Assembly: GCA_963755155.1 (NCBI GenBank)
Contig: CAVWIV010000007.1
Coordinates: 372,001-436,000, forward strand
Direction: 5' to 3'
DNA: 64,000 nucleotides
Source: PALSA-612 sp963755155
GTDB taxonomy: Bacteria; Actinomycetota; Thermoleophilia; Gaiellales; Gaiellaceae
Shown here: positions 1-7,921 of the stretch, piece after piece
Position numbering within the stretch: position 1 is the first letter of the stretch
How the letters are laid out: each line of letters begins with the position of its first letter
Notes under the pieces: model-generated
Seen by the model: the letters and a program-made list of their open reading frames with translations, nothing else
Databases searched by the model: none
What the model was told of the DNA's origin: nothing
Translations under genes and position numbers: made by a program

Positions 1-1154
1 CAGTCTCCGCTGATCGGCAGGCCCTGGCACCCTGGCACGTAGAACCCGTCGCCGCGACGACTGAAGGCATCTACGAAGCAGGCGCGGATGGTCGACACGC
101 GTCCGGTCGTCCTATCACGGGCAAGCCCGATCACACCGGGATCGGCCGCTGCGAAGACCGTCGTCCCGTCCGCTGAGAGGATGACGTCCCGCGCCTGGGC
201 GAATGCCCGTGGAAGCAGCTTCTCCTGGACGAGGCGCAGCCCGGGAGCACCCACGCCACGTGCGTACACCGTCAATAGCGCGCGCGGCAAACCTTGGCCG
301 CGCGTGACCGTCCCCAGTACGTAGAGGAACTTCGAGTCGGGGCTCACCACCAACGACCAGTAGTCCCCGTCTAGCTGCTCCTCCCCGACATCCTCCCCGA
401 CCGGGCGCGGCTTGCACCGCGTCTTCATGTGGCGCGTACAACCAACGACTGAGAGGCCTCCATCTATGCGTGCATCGAAGGACCAGATCCCGTACGTCGC
501 GACTGTGTACAAACGCTGGCCGTCGGGCGACGCTGCCAGCCTGCCTGCCCTCCCGAGGCCGTCCGCTACGACGGAACATGGCAGTTCAGTCCCGGGCCGA
601 TCGTCGGTCACGCATCCAACGAAGGCGAGACTGCCATCCGAACGGCGGCGAAAAGCGTCTATTCCGCGAACGCTCTGTGACCTCGAGGTGGCGTACAGGG
701 AGCCGGGGCCGACGGCAAGATTGGCGGGCGTGTACTCAAAGTCAGGAGACGGTACTTCTGCGCATCCAGTCGGCCGAAGGGCGAAGCCTGCCTGGATGTG
801 TGTTCGACCGAAGCAGCCAATTCGCGAGAAGCGGCCGCTTGGGTCTACGCGAAACGCCTCTATCGCATGGCCGATGAGGGTGCCCACGCCGTTCGGCCGA
901 CCGGCGATGAAGTACAGGACGTTGTTTGCTGTTGCGGGCTCTCCGACCCACTCGCCGGCGACCGTGAGCTTGGCACAGCCGCCGTATGGTTTGGGACCCG
1001 TCCCATCGTCGCTCGGCAAACCTGCGCAGCCGAGCATCTTCAGGCTCGGACCCGCCGAACTCGTATGAACCCCACCGGAGCCGCCCGTCGCGAGCGCGCC
1101 TGCAAGCGCGATCATCGCAACCCACACCAGCTCACGGCGACCCCCCGGACCCAT
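1..1154 (-). CDS. Secreted beta-propeller (lactonase/YVTN-like) protein, C-terminus cut off by window edge
   Basis: An uninterrupted minus-strand frame runs from an ATG at 1154 off the left edge, giving 384 codons. The N-terminus has charged residues then a hydrophobic stretch (about residues 10-25), a probable Sec signal. The body repeats a strand pattern with SPDG-type turns (SPDGQRLY, SPDSKFLY, SADGTTVF), typical of lactonase/YVTN seven-bladed propellers. Several blades carry paired cysteines (around FVGC and VVGC), suggesting disulfides outside the cell. No catalytic residues can be assigned, so the role is unknown; a cell-surface or secreted sugar-lactone or binding protein is possible. 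A TAGCAT box lies 9 nt before the ATG. Plus-strand frames over this region are shadows, as only this frame shows propeller repeats. Confidence 0.75.
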   Translation of the reverse strand, partial: MGPGGRRELVWVAMIALAGALATGGSGGVHTSSAGPSLKMLGCAGLPSDDGTGPKPYGGCAKLTVAGEWVGEPATANNVLYFIAGRPNGVGTLIGHAIEAFRVDPSGRFSRIGCFGRTHIQAGFALRPTGCAEVPSPDFEYTPANLAVGPGSLYATSRSQSVRGIDAFRRRSDGSLAFVGCVTDDRPGTELPCSVVADGLGRAGRLAASPDGQRLYTVATYGIWSFDARIDGGLSVVGCTRHMKTRCKPRPVGEDVGEEQLDGDYWSLVVSPDSKFLYVLGTVTRGQGLPRALLTVYARGVGAPGLRLVQEKLLPRAFAQARDVILSADGTTVFAAADPGVIGLARDRTTGRVSTIRACFVDAFSRRGDGFYVPGCQGLPISGD

Positions 1155-1219
1155 GGACGCGGGATGCTACAGCCCGATATCGCGCATTAGCAACTCACTG
1201 CGAACGTAGTCTCTTGCCA

Positions 1220-1831
1220 GTGTTCGACCGGCTGACAGATCTCGTCTCGGGGGCGTGGTGGTCCTACCTCGTCATCTTCGCCGTCGCGTACCTCGACGTC
1301 ATCATTCCGCTCGTACCGAGCGAGACGCTCGTGGTCACGGCCGGGGTCATCGCATCCTCGGGCGACCTCTATCTGCCGCTCGTCATCCTCTGCGGCGCGC
1401 TCGGCGCGTTCCTCGGCGACAACACCGTCTACTTCATCGGCCGCCGCTGGGGCGACTCCGTCAAGCGACGGTTTTTCAGCTCGGAGAAGGCCAAGGAGCG
1501 GATGGCCTGGGCGGAGCGCCAGCTCGACGAGCGCGGCGGGGAGCTGATCGTCGTCGCGCGGTTCATCCCGGGCGGGCGGACGGCGGTGTGCCTCTCGGCC
1601 GGCGGCCTGGAGATGCCGTGGCGCCGATTCGCGACGTTCGACGCGATCGCCGCCATCGTGTGGGCGACCTACGCGGCCATGCTCGGCTACGTCGGCGGCA
1701 AGCAGTTCGAGGAAGCCCCGTGGAAGGGCCTCGCGCTCGCGCTGCTGATCGCCTTCTCGATCGCCGGCGGCGTCGAGTTCGTGCGCTGGCTCATGCGGCG
1801 CCGTAAGGAGTCGAGTGAACAGGCTGGCTAG
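1220..1831 (+). CDS. DedA-family integral membrane protein
   Basis: About 203 residues, usual for DedA/SNARE-associated (VTT-domain) proteins, which act in the cytoplasmic membrane as lipid-carrier or phospholipid scramblases. Hydrophobic segments cover the N-terminus (YLVIFAVAYLDVIIPLVPSE), the middle and the C-terminus. The family signature RFIPGGRT, with the conserved Arg and Gly, is present, and GDNTVYFIGRRWG precedes it as usual. The GTG at 1220 is chosen because a TAGTCT box lies exactly 7 nt upstream, fitting the leaderless pattern of this window. A TTG at 1214 is the alternative, and the frame stays open upstream but loses all similarity. The 3' end overlaps the next gene by 17 bases, so the two are probably co-transcribed. 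Confidence 0.85.
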   Translation: MFDRLTDLVSGAWWSYLVIFAVAYLDVIIPLVPSETLVVTAGVIASSGDLYLPLVILCGALGAFLGDNTVYFIGRRWGDSVKRRFFSSEKAKERMAWAERQLDERGGELIVVARFIPGGRTAVCLSAGGLEMPWRRFATFDAIAAIVWATYAAMLGYVGGKQFEEAPWKGLALALLIAFSIAGGVEFVRWLMRRRKESSEQAG

Positions 1832-3692
1832 CGAGACGAGCCCGTACCTCCTCCAGCACGCCGGCAACCCCGTCGACTGGTATCCGTGGGGCGAGGAGGC
1901 GCTCGCCCGCGCGCGGGAGGAGGACCGGCCGATCCTCCTCTCCATCGGCTACGCGGCGTGCCACTGGTGCCACGTGATGGAGCACGAGTCCTTCGAGGAC
2001 GAGGAGACGGCGCAGCTCCAGAACGAGCATTTCGTCAACGTCAAGGTCGACCGGGAGGAGCGGCCGGACCTCGACGCGGTCTACATGGACGCGGTCGTCA
2101 CGCTGACCGGGCACGGCGGCTGGCCGCTGACCGCGTTCCTGACGCCCGACGGCGAGCCGTTCTACGGCGGCACGTACTTCCCGCCCGAGCCGCGTCACGG
2201 CCTGCCGAGCTTTCGCCAGGTGCTGGAGGCGGTGTCGAGCGCGTACCGCGAGCGTCGCGGGGACGTCGCCCGCTCGGCGTCGCAGCTCGTCGAGGCGATC
2301 GGCCGCGCCGGACGCCGCGCGCCGTCGTCGGAGCCGCTCACAGAGTCGCTGGTCGGCGAGGCGGTGCGCGGGCTACGCGCGACGTTCGATCCGGAGTGGG
2401 GCGGCTTCGGGCGAGCGCCGAAGTTCCCGCCGCACTCGGTGCTGGAGCTGCTGCTGCGGCGCGGCGAGACGGAGCTGGCCGAGCGGACGCTCGACGGCAT
2501 GGCAGCAGGCGGTATGTACGACGTCGTCGGGGGCGGCTTCCACCGCTACTCGGTCGACGACCGCTGGCTCGTGCCGCACTTCGAGAAGATGCTCTACGAC
2601 AACGCGCTCCTCGTCCCGGCGTATCTCCACGCGTGGCTCGTCACCGGCCGCGAGCGCTACCGAGACGTGGTCGAGGAGACGGTGGATTACATGCTCCGCG
2701 ACCTGCTGCTGCCGGACGGCGCGTTCGCGTCGTCACAGGACGCGGACACCGACGGCGTCGAGGGACTCACGCACACGTGGACGGAGGAAGAAGGCGTGCC
2801 CGCGGAGCTGCTCCAGCCGTTCGAGCACGGACGCTCGATCGTCCGCGGCGAGCTCGATCCCGCGCTTCGCGCGCAGCTGCTCGAGATTCGCAGCGAGCGG
2901 CCGCAGCCCGGGCTCGACGACAAGGCGATCGCCTCGTGGAACGGCCTCGCGCTCGCCGCACTCGCCGAGGCGGCGAGGCGCCTGGAGCGCGACGACTGGC
3001 TCGACACCGCCCGCGGCCTCGCCGAGTTCCTACTCGGGCCGCTGTCAGCGGAGGGCCGACTGCGGCGCAGTTACCGCGAGGGCAGGGCGACGGGCACGGG
3101 CTACCTCGACGACTACGCAAACGTCGCGCACGGCCTCTACGAGCTGCACGTCGCCACCGGCGAGCTGCGCTGGCTCGAGGAGTCGCGCCGCCTCGCGCTG
3201 CTCGCGGTCGAGCTGTTCCGAGACGACGAGCGCGGCGGCTTCTTCCTCACGCCGTCCGACGGGGAGGCGCTCGTCGTGCGCACGAAGGACGCTGACGACA
3301 ACCCGATTCCCTCGGGCAACTCGATGCTCGCGTACGTGCTGCTGCGCCTCGCGCGGATCTACGGCGACGACGAGCTCGAGCGGCACGCGGTCTCCGTGCT
3401 GCGGCTCGTCCGCGATCTCGTCCCTCGCGCGCCCGCCGCGTTCGGGTGGGCGCTGTGCGCTCTCGACCTCCACTTCTCCGCGTCGCGAGAGATCGCGATC
3501 GTCGGCTCGCCCGACGAGGCCGTCGCGAAGGCGGCGCTCGCCGGCTACGACCCGAACGCGGTCGTCGCCTTCGGCCCCTCCGAAGACGTGCCGCTCCTCC
3601 AGGGCAAGGGACTCGTGGACGGCAAGCCGGCCGTCTACGTCTGCGAGCGCTTCGCCTGTCAGGCGCCGGTCACGGACCCGGCAGCGATCTAG
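1815..3692 (+). CDS. Thioredoxin-like DUF255 protein (YyaL / SPATA20 family)
   Basis: 625 residues, close to the usual 620-700. The N-terminus starts with the conserved family block (SPYLLQHAGNPVDWYPW). A thioredoxin-fold motif CHWC sits at residues 49-52, followed by HVMEHESF. The rest resembles the six-hairpin glycosidase-like domain of this family, with GGFHRYSVD and FEKMLYDNA. Members are cytosolic and of uncertain biochemical role; a cellobiose-epimerase-like domain joined to a thioredoxin domain is usual. The GTG start at 1815 is supported by AGGAG 5 bases upstream, inside the end of the DedA gene. The 3' end overlaps the convergent gene by 23 bases. Confidence 0.92.
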   Translation: MNRLASETSPYLLQHAGNPVDWYPWGEEALARAREEDRPILLSIGYAACHWCHVMEHESFEDEETAQLQNEHFVNVKVDREERPDLDAVYMDAVVTLTGHGGWPLTAFLTPDGEPFYGGTYFPPEPRHGLPSFRQVLEAVSSAYRERRGDVARSASQLVEAIGRAGRRAPSSEPLTESLVGEAVRGLRATFDPEWGGFGRAPKFPPHSVLELLLRRGETELAERTLDGMAAGGMYDVVGGGFHRYSVDDRWLVPHFEKMLYDNALLVPAYLHAWLVTGRERYRDVVEETVDYMLRDLLLPDGAFASSQDADTDGVEGLTHTWTEEEGVPAELLQPFEHGRSIVRGELDPALRAQLLEIRSERPQPGLDDKAIASWNGLALAALAEAARRLERDDWLDTARGLAEFLLGPLSAEGRLRRSYREGRATGTGYLDDYANVAHGLYELHVATGELRWLEESRRLALLAVELFRDDERGGFFLTPSDGEALVVRTKDADDNPIPSGNSMLAYVLLRLARIYGDDELERHAVSVLRLVRDLVPRAPAAFGWALCALDLHFSASREIAIVGSPDEAVAKAALAGYDPNAVVAFGPSEDVPLLQGKGLVDGKPAVYVCERFACQAPVTDPAAI

Positions 3693-5262
3693 GCGCCAGC
3701 GCGAGCGGCAGCACTTTTCCGTTCACAGTCAGCTCCGGCTCCTCGCGCACGACCGAGACCGTGCCGGCGGCCCGCCAGAGGCTCGCCATCGCGCGCCCGC
3801 TGCCGTCCCGCGCCTCGAGGTGCTCGAGAACCGTCTCGACGACGCCGGGGTCGTCGAGCGAGCCGACACGTGGGCTCGCCCGCAGCTCGAGCCGGGTGAC
3901 GCCGCCGGTCTCGCGCTCCACGAACTGATAGTCGGTCAGCGCGCCGCCGTAGCGCGCCGGGAGCACCCGCTCGACGAGCTCGATGAGCGGCTCTCCGAGA
4001 AAGCCGACGCCCTCACCCGTGAGCTTCTCGAAGCTGCGGATCGAGTGGAGGTGAGTGCTCAGGCCGAGCGGGCCGAGCTCGCACGCGCATTCGCGCTCCT
4101 CGACCACGGCGAAGTCGTCGGTGACGAGATTGATCACCGTCGAGCGCACGGTGTGATGGATCGTCGTGAGGCACAACGCCGGCACTGTCGTCCCGTCGGG
4201 AAGCTCGACTTCGCGCGTGCTCAAAGCGAGCCGGTGAGAGCACAGATGAACGTCGTCGCGGGCCACGGGATCGGCGCACGGCACCCCGGAGAGACCGCCG
4301 ACCTCACCGTTGTAGAAGAGGCAGGCGCCCGCGGCGCCCACCGAGGCGAGCAGGGCCTCCTTCGCCGGTGTGAACGGCTCGCCCCCCATCCGGAAGAACG
4401 TCCCGCTGAGGTCGATTCCGTGCTCTGCGGCGGCGGCGCAGATCCTCGCCGACGCATTCGGGTTGGCAGCGATGAGGGGCGGCGTTCCGGCGGCAACCTT
4501 GCGCCCGGCCCACTCGGCGATCTCGTGTGCCCTCTCCGGAGGCAGGTGCCTGGGGAACGGGATGCGAGCGCCTCCGAGGCGGCCTGACGCGACCGTCACC
4601 GCGATCAGCACACGAGCCTTCGCGGACTCGGGCTGCCCACCGATCTTCGCCGGGTAGCACCATCGCTCGGGCGTGGTACCGGCCTTCGTGAGCGCGAGGA
4701 CGTTTCCGATCCCGCTCAGCGTCGGCGGCGCCGGATACCACACGAGCGCGGGCCTGCCCCCAAGGCCGAAGGCGGAGAGGAACGAGCCGATGTACGCGGC
4801 GTCGTGCTTCCGCCCCTCCAGGCTCTGGAGGTTTCTCCGACCCGGCCCGCGCGACCCGCCGCTGCGCCCAGCGAGCTCCGGCCGCCCGCTGACGTTGATC
4901 GTCGCGTCGACGTCGAAGGCGAGCTCGAGGCTGCCGCGCCGGACGGGCACGCGCCCGCGGTACTCGTCGTGGGTGACGTAGACGCCGGCGTCGTACAGCA
5001 CGTCGAGCGCGCCTTCGAGCCCATGAGTCTCCACGAGGGCAGCGACGTCGGCGAGCTCGACGCCCGCGTGCTCGAGCAGTGCGCGGTACGGGTTCTCGGG
5101 CTGGGCAAGGATGACGGTCTCGAGCAGGCGCAGGAAGCTCTGCTCCCTGGTCGCCATCCCCTGGCGGAGGAGCTCGTGGCAGTCGGCTGTCGAGAAGGGG
5201 CGCGCGACATGCCGTCGCAGGTTTCGTGCGTAGCGGCCGAGCAGCTTCAGGTCGTCGACCAC
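3670..5262 (-). CDS. PaaK/LuxE-like adenylate-forming protein, paralogue A
   Basis: About 530 residues. The fold is inferred from weak but ordered similarity to phenylacetate-CoA ligase / LuxE proteins: a glycine-rich nucleotide loop SGGSRGPGRR (about residues 134-143), the block FRMGGEPF (about 290-297), YNGEVGGLSG in the place of the PaaK YGxTE motif, then VTDDFAVVEERECACELG, resembling the PaaK RxxTGD...C.CG region, and a small C-terminal domain. It could activate a carboxylic acid as an acyl-adenylate. CoA-ligase activity and substrate are not shown. The GTG at 5262 is preferred over the ATG at 5313 because TAGGAT lies 7 nt before it and the paralogue at 7894-9498 starts at the same residue. 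It is divergent from an ABC importer. Confidence 0.6.
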   Translation of the reverse strand: MVDDLKLLGRYARNLRRHVARPFSTADCHELLRQGMATREQSFLRLLETVILAQPENPYRALLEHAGVELADVAALVETHGLEGALDVLYDAGVYVTHDEYRGRVPVRRGSLELAFDVDATINVSGRPELAGRSGGSRGPGRRNLQSLEGRKHDAAYIGSFLSAFGLGGRPALVWYPAPPTLSGIGNVLALTKAGTTPERWCYPAKIGGQPESAKARVLIAVTVASGRLGGARIPFPRHLPPERAHEIAEWAGRKVAAGTPPLIAANPNASARICAAAAEHGIDLSGTFFRMGGEPFTPAKEALLASVGAAGACLFYNGEVGGLSGVPCADPVARDDVHLCSHRLALSTREVELPDGTTVPALCLTTIHHTVRSTVINLVTDDFAVVEERECACELGPLGLSTHLHSIRSFEKLTGEGVGFLGEPLIELVERVLPARYGGALTDYQFVERETGGVTRLELRASPRVGSLDDPGVVETVLEHLEARDGSGRAMASLWRAAGTVSVVREEPELTVNGKVLPLALAPRSLPGP

Positions 5263-5325
5263 GCGCAGGATCCTATGCACGGCCCCACAGGGTGACCGAT
5301 CGACCTCGCGCACTAGGATCTCGCC
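5263..5325. promoter_or_regulatory. Divergent leaderless promoters between paralogue A and ABC importer
   Basis: On the plus strand TAGGAT (5314-5319) lies 6 nt before the ATG at 5326. On the minus strand TAGGAT (5275-5270) lies 7 nt before the GTG at 5262. Both fit a -10 box whose transcript begins at or next to the start codon. No Shine-Dalgarno sequence precedes either start. Clear -35 hexamers are not visible. Confidence 0.5.
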
Positions 5326-6066
5326 ATGATCGAGCTACGCGGTGCGTCGCGGACTTACGTGACCGACCATCGCGCAGTCGTGACCGAGACGGACGCGCTC
5401 GTCGACGTGGACCTGACCGTCCCGCCGCGCCAGTTCGTCTCCATCGTCGGCTCGTCGGGATCCGGGAAGACGACCTTGCTGCGCATCGTCGCCGGGCTCG
5501 ACCGCCTGACGTCGGGGGAGGTGCGTGTGGACGGGCGGCCGGTCACCGGCCCAGGCCCCGACCGCGCCGTCGTCTTTCAGGACGCGGCGCTATATCCCTG
5601 GCGGACGGTGCGGGCGAACGTCCGGCTCGGCCTCGAGCTCTCGGGGCTGGCTCGCGGAGAAGAGGCAGAGCGCATCGTCGACCGACAGCTCGCCCTCGTC
5701 GGGCTCGACCAGTTCGCGAACCAATACCCGGCGCAGCTGTCCGGCGGCATGCGGCAGCGTGTCGGCCTCGCGAGGGCGCTCGCCGTCGCGCCCCCGACGC
5801 TCCTGATGGACGAGCCGTTCGGCGCGCTGGACGCGATCAACCGCACGCGGATGGGCGACGAATTGCTTCGGGTATGGGACGCAGACCGGCGGACGGTCAT
5901 TTTCGTCACTCACTCCCTCGACGAAGCTCTCCACCTCTCCGACCGCGTCGTCGTCATGCGCGGCGGGCGCGTCGTGGCGGACGCGCCCGTCGACATCGAT
6001 CGCCCTCGCGATCCCGACGCGTCCGCGTTTCTCGAGCTGCGGCAGTTCCTGAGGGGAGCGCTGTGA
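5326..6066 (+). CDS. ABC importer ATPase, nitrate/sulfonate/taurine type (SsuB/TauB-like)
   Basis: 246 residues, a full nucleotide-binding subunit. Walker A GSSGSGKTT is at 42-50, a Q-loop in VFQDAALYPW at about 83-92, signature LSGGMRQR at about 138-145, Walker B LLMDEPFGALD at 159-169 and the H-loop in FVTHSLDEA. The Q-loop and D-loop wording is typical of the SsuB/TauB/NrtD branch, which powers import of sulfonates, nitrate, taurine or aromatic acids. Its stop overlaps the permease start by 4 bases (GTGA), and the binding protein follows, so three genes form one operon. The substrate cannot be read from the sequence. The neighbouring PaaK-like genes hint at an organic acid. Confidence 0.92.
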   Translation: MIELRGASRTYVTDHRAVVTETDALVDVDLTVPPRQFVSIVGSSGSGKTTLLRIVAGLDRLTSGEVRVDGRPVTGPGPDRAVVFQDAALYPWRTVRANVRLGLELSGLARGEEAERIVDRQLALVGLDQFANQYPAQLSGGMRQRVGLARALAVAPPTLLMDEPFGALDAINRTRMGDELLRVWDADRRTVIFVTHSLDEALHLSDRVVVMRGGRVVADAPVDIDRPRDPDASAFLELRQFLRGAL

Positions 6067-6911
6067 AGGTCTCCGATCACGTCGCAGACCAGCGGCTCGA
6101 AGGCGAAGGCCAAGCGCGAACGAGAACGATTCGTCGCACGCGCCGAGAGCGCGCTCTTCGTGCCGCCGCCCCCCGGCTGCGCCTCTACCAGCTCGGCGTG
6201 CTCGCGGGCGTTCTTGTCCTGTGGGAATGGCTCGGGAGGCGCAGCCCCTCCTACACGTTCGCGGCGCCGACCGAGATCGTGGCCGCCGCGGCGGACATGG
6301 CGAGGAGCGGAGAGCTCCAGACCGCCATCAGCGACAGCCTCGTCGCGCTCCTGGTCGGCTTCGGCCTCGCCGTAGTCATCGGCACGGCGATCGGCTACGC
6401 CCTCGGTTGGTGGAACATGCTCGGCCGCACCCTCGATCCGTACATCGCCGCCCTCTATGTCGTGCCGATCGCCTCGCTCGTGCCGGTGCTCATCGTCTGG
6501 TTCGGCTTCGGCCTTTCGACGACCGTCGTCGTGGTCTTCCTCTTCGCGATCTTCGAGCCCCTCATCGCCGCGGAGGCTGCCGTCCGCACCGTCGACCGCG
6601 GGTACGTCGACGTGGCGAGGACGTTCGGCGCCGCCGGGACGCAGACCGCGCTCAAGGTGGTGCTCCCTGCGACGCTGCCGTTCGTTCTTCCGGCATCCCG
6701 CATGGCCGCCAGCCGGGCCGTCAAGGGCATGGTGTTGGCGGAGATGTTCGTCGCGGTCAGCGGGCTGGGTGGGATCATCATCCGCGGCGCGCGCAGCTTC
6801 CGCATGGACGAAGTGTTCGTCGCGATCATCGTCATCGCGCTCATCGGCGTGCTGCTCACGGCGGCGGTGGGCGCCGTCGAGCGATACGCCCTTCGGTGGC
6901 GCGCCAACTGA
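6063..6911 (+). CDS. ABC importer permease (SsuC/TauC-like)
   Basis: 282 residues with a basic, hydrophilic N-terminus of about 45 residues followed by six likely membrane helices of the BPD_transp_1 fold. The EAA loop that contacts the ATPase is seen as DVARTFGAAGTQTALKVVLP. The GTG at 6063 overlaps the ATPase stop and is preceded by AGGGGAG, giving translational coupling. A longer open frame reaches upstream into the ATPase gene but only as a shadow. It partners the ATPase at 5326 and the lipoprotein binding protein at 6929. Confidence 0.92.
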   Translation: MKVSDHVADQRLEGEGQARTRTIRRTRRERALRAAAPRLRLYQLGVLAGVLVLWEWLGRRSPSYTFAAPTEIVAAAADMARSGELQTAISDSLVALLVGFGLAVVIGTAIGYALGWWNMLGRTLDPYIAALYVVPIASLVPVLIVWFGFGLSTTVVVVFLFAIFEPLIAAEAAVRTVDRGYVDVARTFGAAGTQTALKVVLPATLPFVLPASRMAASRAVKGMVLAEMFVAVSGLGGIIIRGARSFRMDEVFVAIIVIALIGVLLTAAVGAVERYALRWRAN

Positions 6912-6928
6912 TCGCATAGAGTCGCGCC

Positions 6929-7921
6929 GTGTCCCGTTCGCTGCTCATCGTCGTGGCTGCCCTCTCGCTTGCTTCCGCCGCATGCGGTGGAGACAAGACG
7001 GCGTCCGTCGAGACCCTCGACGTGGGCTACTCGTTCGGCATGGACGTCGGCGACGTTGGTGACACCTTCGCGTTCGAGCGGCTTCGTGACGAGACAGGCA
7101 TCGCTGTGAAGACCCGCGACATGGGCGGCGGCCCCGAGGCCGTCGTGGGCCTGACCAGGGGGGACGTGCAATTCGCCCAGCTCCTGTACACGCAGCTTCT
7201 CGACGCCGTTGCCTCCGGCGCGCCGATCAAGGCCGTCTTGCCCCAGAACGTGGCGGCCGAGGTCACCCTCGTCGGGGGCGATGGAGTGCGGAGCGTCGAG
7301 GACCTCCGCGGAAGGACCGTGGCGGTCAGCTCCCCCGAGGCGTTGTCGGCCATCGCGCTGAACGGCGCGCTCGACCGGGCCGGCCTGTCGCGCGACGAGG
7401 TGAAGGTCGTCTACATGGACGACTCGACCACGCGCGCGCCGGCTCTCGCGGCCGGACGGATCGATGCGGCGAGCCTCGACTACGGGGACTTCGAGCGGCT
7501 GAACGGGCGCGAGCCGGGACGCTATACCGTGATCGCCCGGGGTCACGACTTTCTGCCGAAGGTGCCGATCATCGTCTGGGCGGTCGACGAGGAGTGGGCA
7601 GCAGAGCACTCCGACGAGCTCCAGACGATCGTCGGCAGCCTGACCGAGAGCTACGAGCGCATGTATGACCAACCGTCACGCGCGCGGTGGATCGCCGAGG
7701 CTCGGCGCCTGTTCCTGAAGGACGAGGACGCGAGTGTCGCTCCAGGCCTGTACGACTACTACAAGGAAATCGGGCTTTGGCCCACAGGCTCGTCGATCTT
7801 GACCGAGACCGTCCACGACGCCGAGGTGGACGTGATGCTGGCCGCGAAGCTCATCCAGGAGAAGGTCGCCTACGGCGACGCCTGGCTGCCCGACTACTGG
7901 CGCGACGCAACTGACGGCTGA
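6929..7921 (+). CDS. NMT1/THI5-like ABC substrate-binding lipoprotein
   Basis: 330 residues. A short hydrophobic signal ends in a lipobox LASAAC, placing the anchored cysteine at residue 19. The mature part has the periplasmic-binding fold II pattern of the SsuA/NMT1 group (GDVQFAQLLYTQLLDAVASG, then VEDLRGRTVAVSSPEALSAIALN). It delivers a small ligand to the permease at 6063. The GTG start has no Shine-Dalgarno; instead TAGAGT lies 6 nt upstream (6917-6922), so it may also have its own leaderless transcript, useful for making excess binding protein. The 15-base string TAGAGTCGCGCCGTG is identical to that before livG at 9532. Its 3' end overlaps the convergent paralogue B by 28 bases. Confidence 0.88.
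   Translation: MSRSLLIVVAALSLASAACGGDKTASVETLDVGYSFGMDVGDVGDTFAFERLRDETGIAVKTRDMGGGPEAVVGLTRGDVQFAQLLYTQLLDAVASGAPIKAVLPQNVAAEVTLVGGDGVRSVEDLRGRTVAVSSPEALSAIALNGALDRAGLSRDEVKVVYMDDSTTRAPALAAGRIDAASLDYGDFERLNGREPGRYTVIARGHDFLPKVPIIVWAVDEEWAAEHSDELQTIVGSLTESYERMYDQPSRARWIAEARRLFLKDEDASVAPGLYDYYKEIGLWPTGSSILTETVHDAEVDVMLAAKLIQEKVAYGDAWLPDYWRDATDG

Noticed and set aside
88..1190. Several plus-strand frames over the first 1.2 kb
   Set aside because: The minus strand has one uninterrupted frame with signal peptide and propeller repeats; the plus-strand frames have Arg/Ser-rich composition without conserved motifs.
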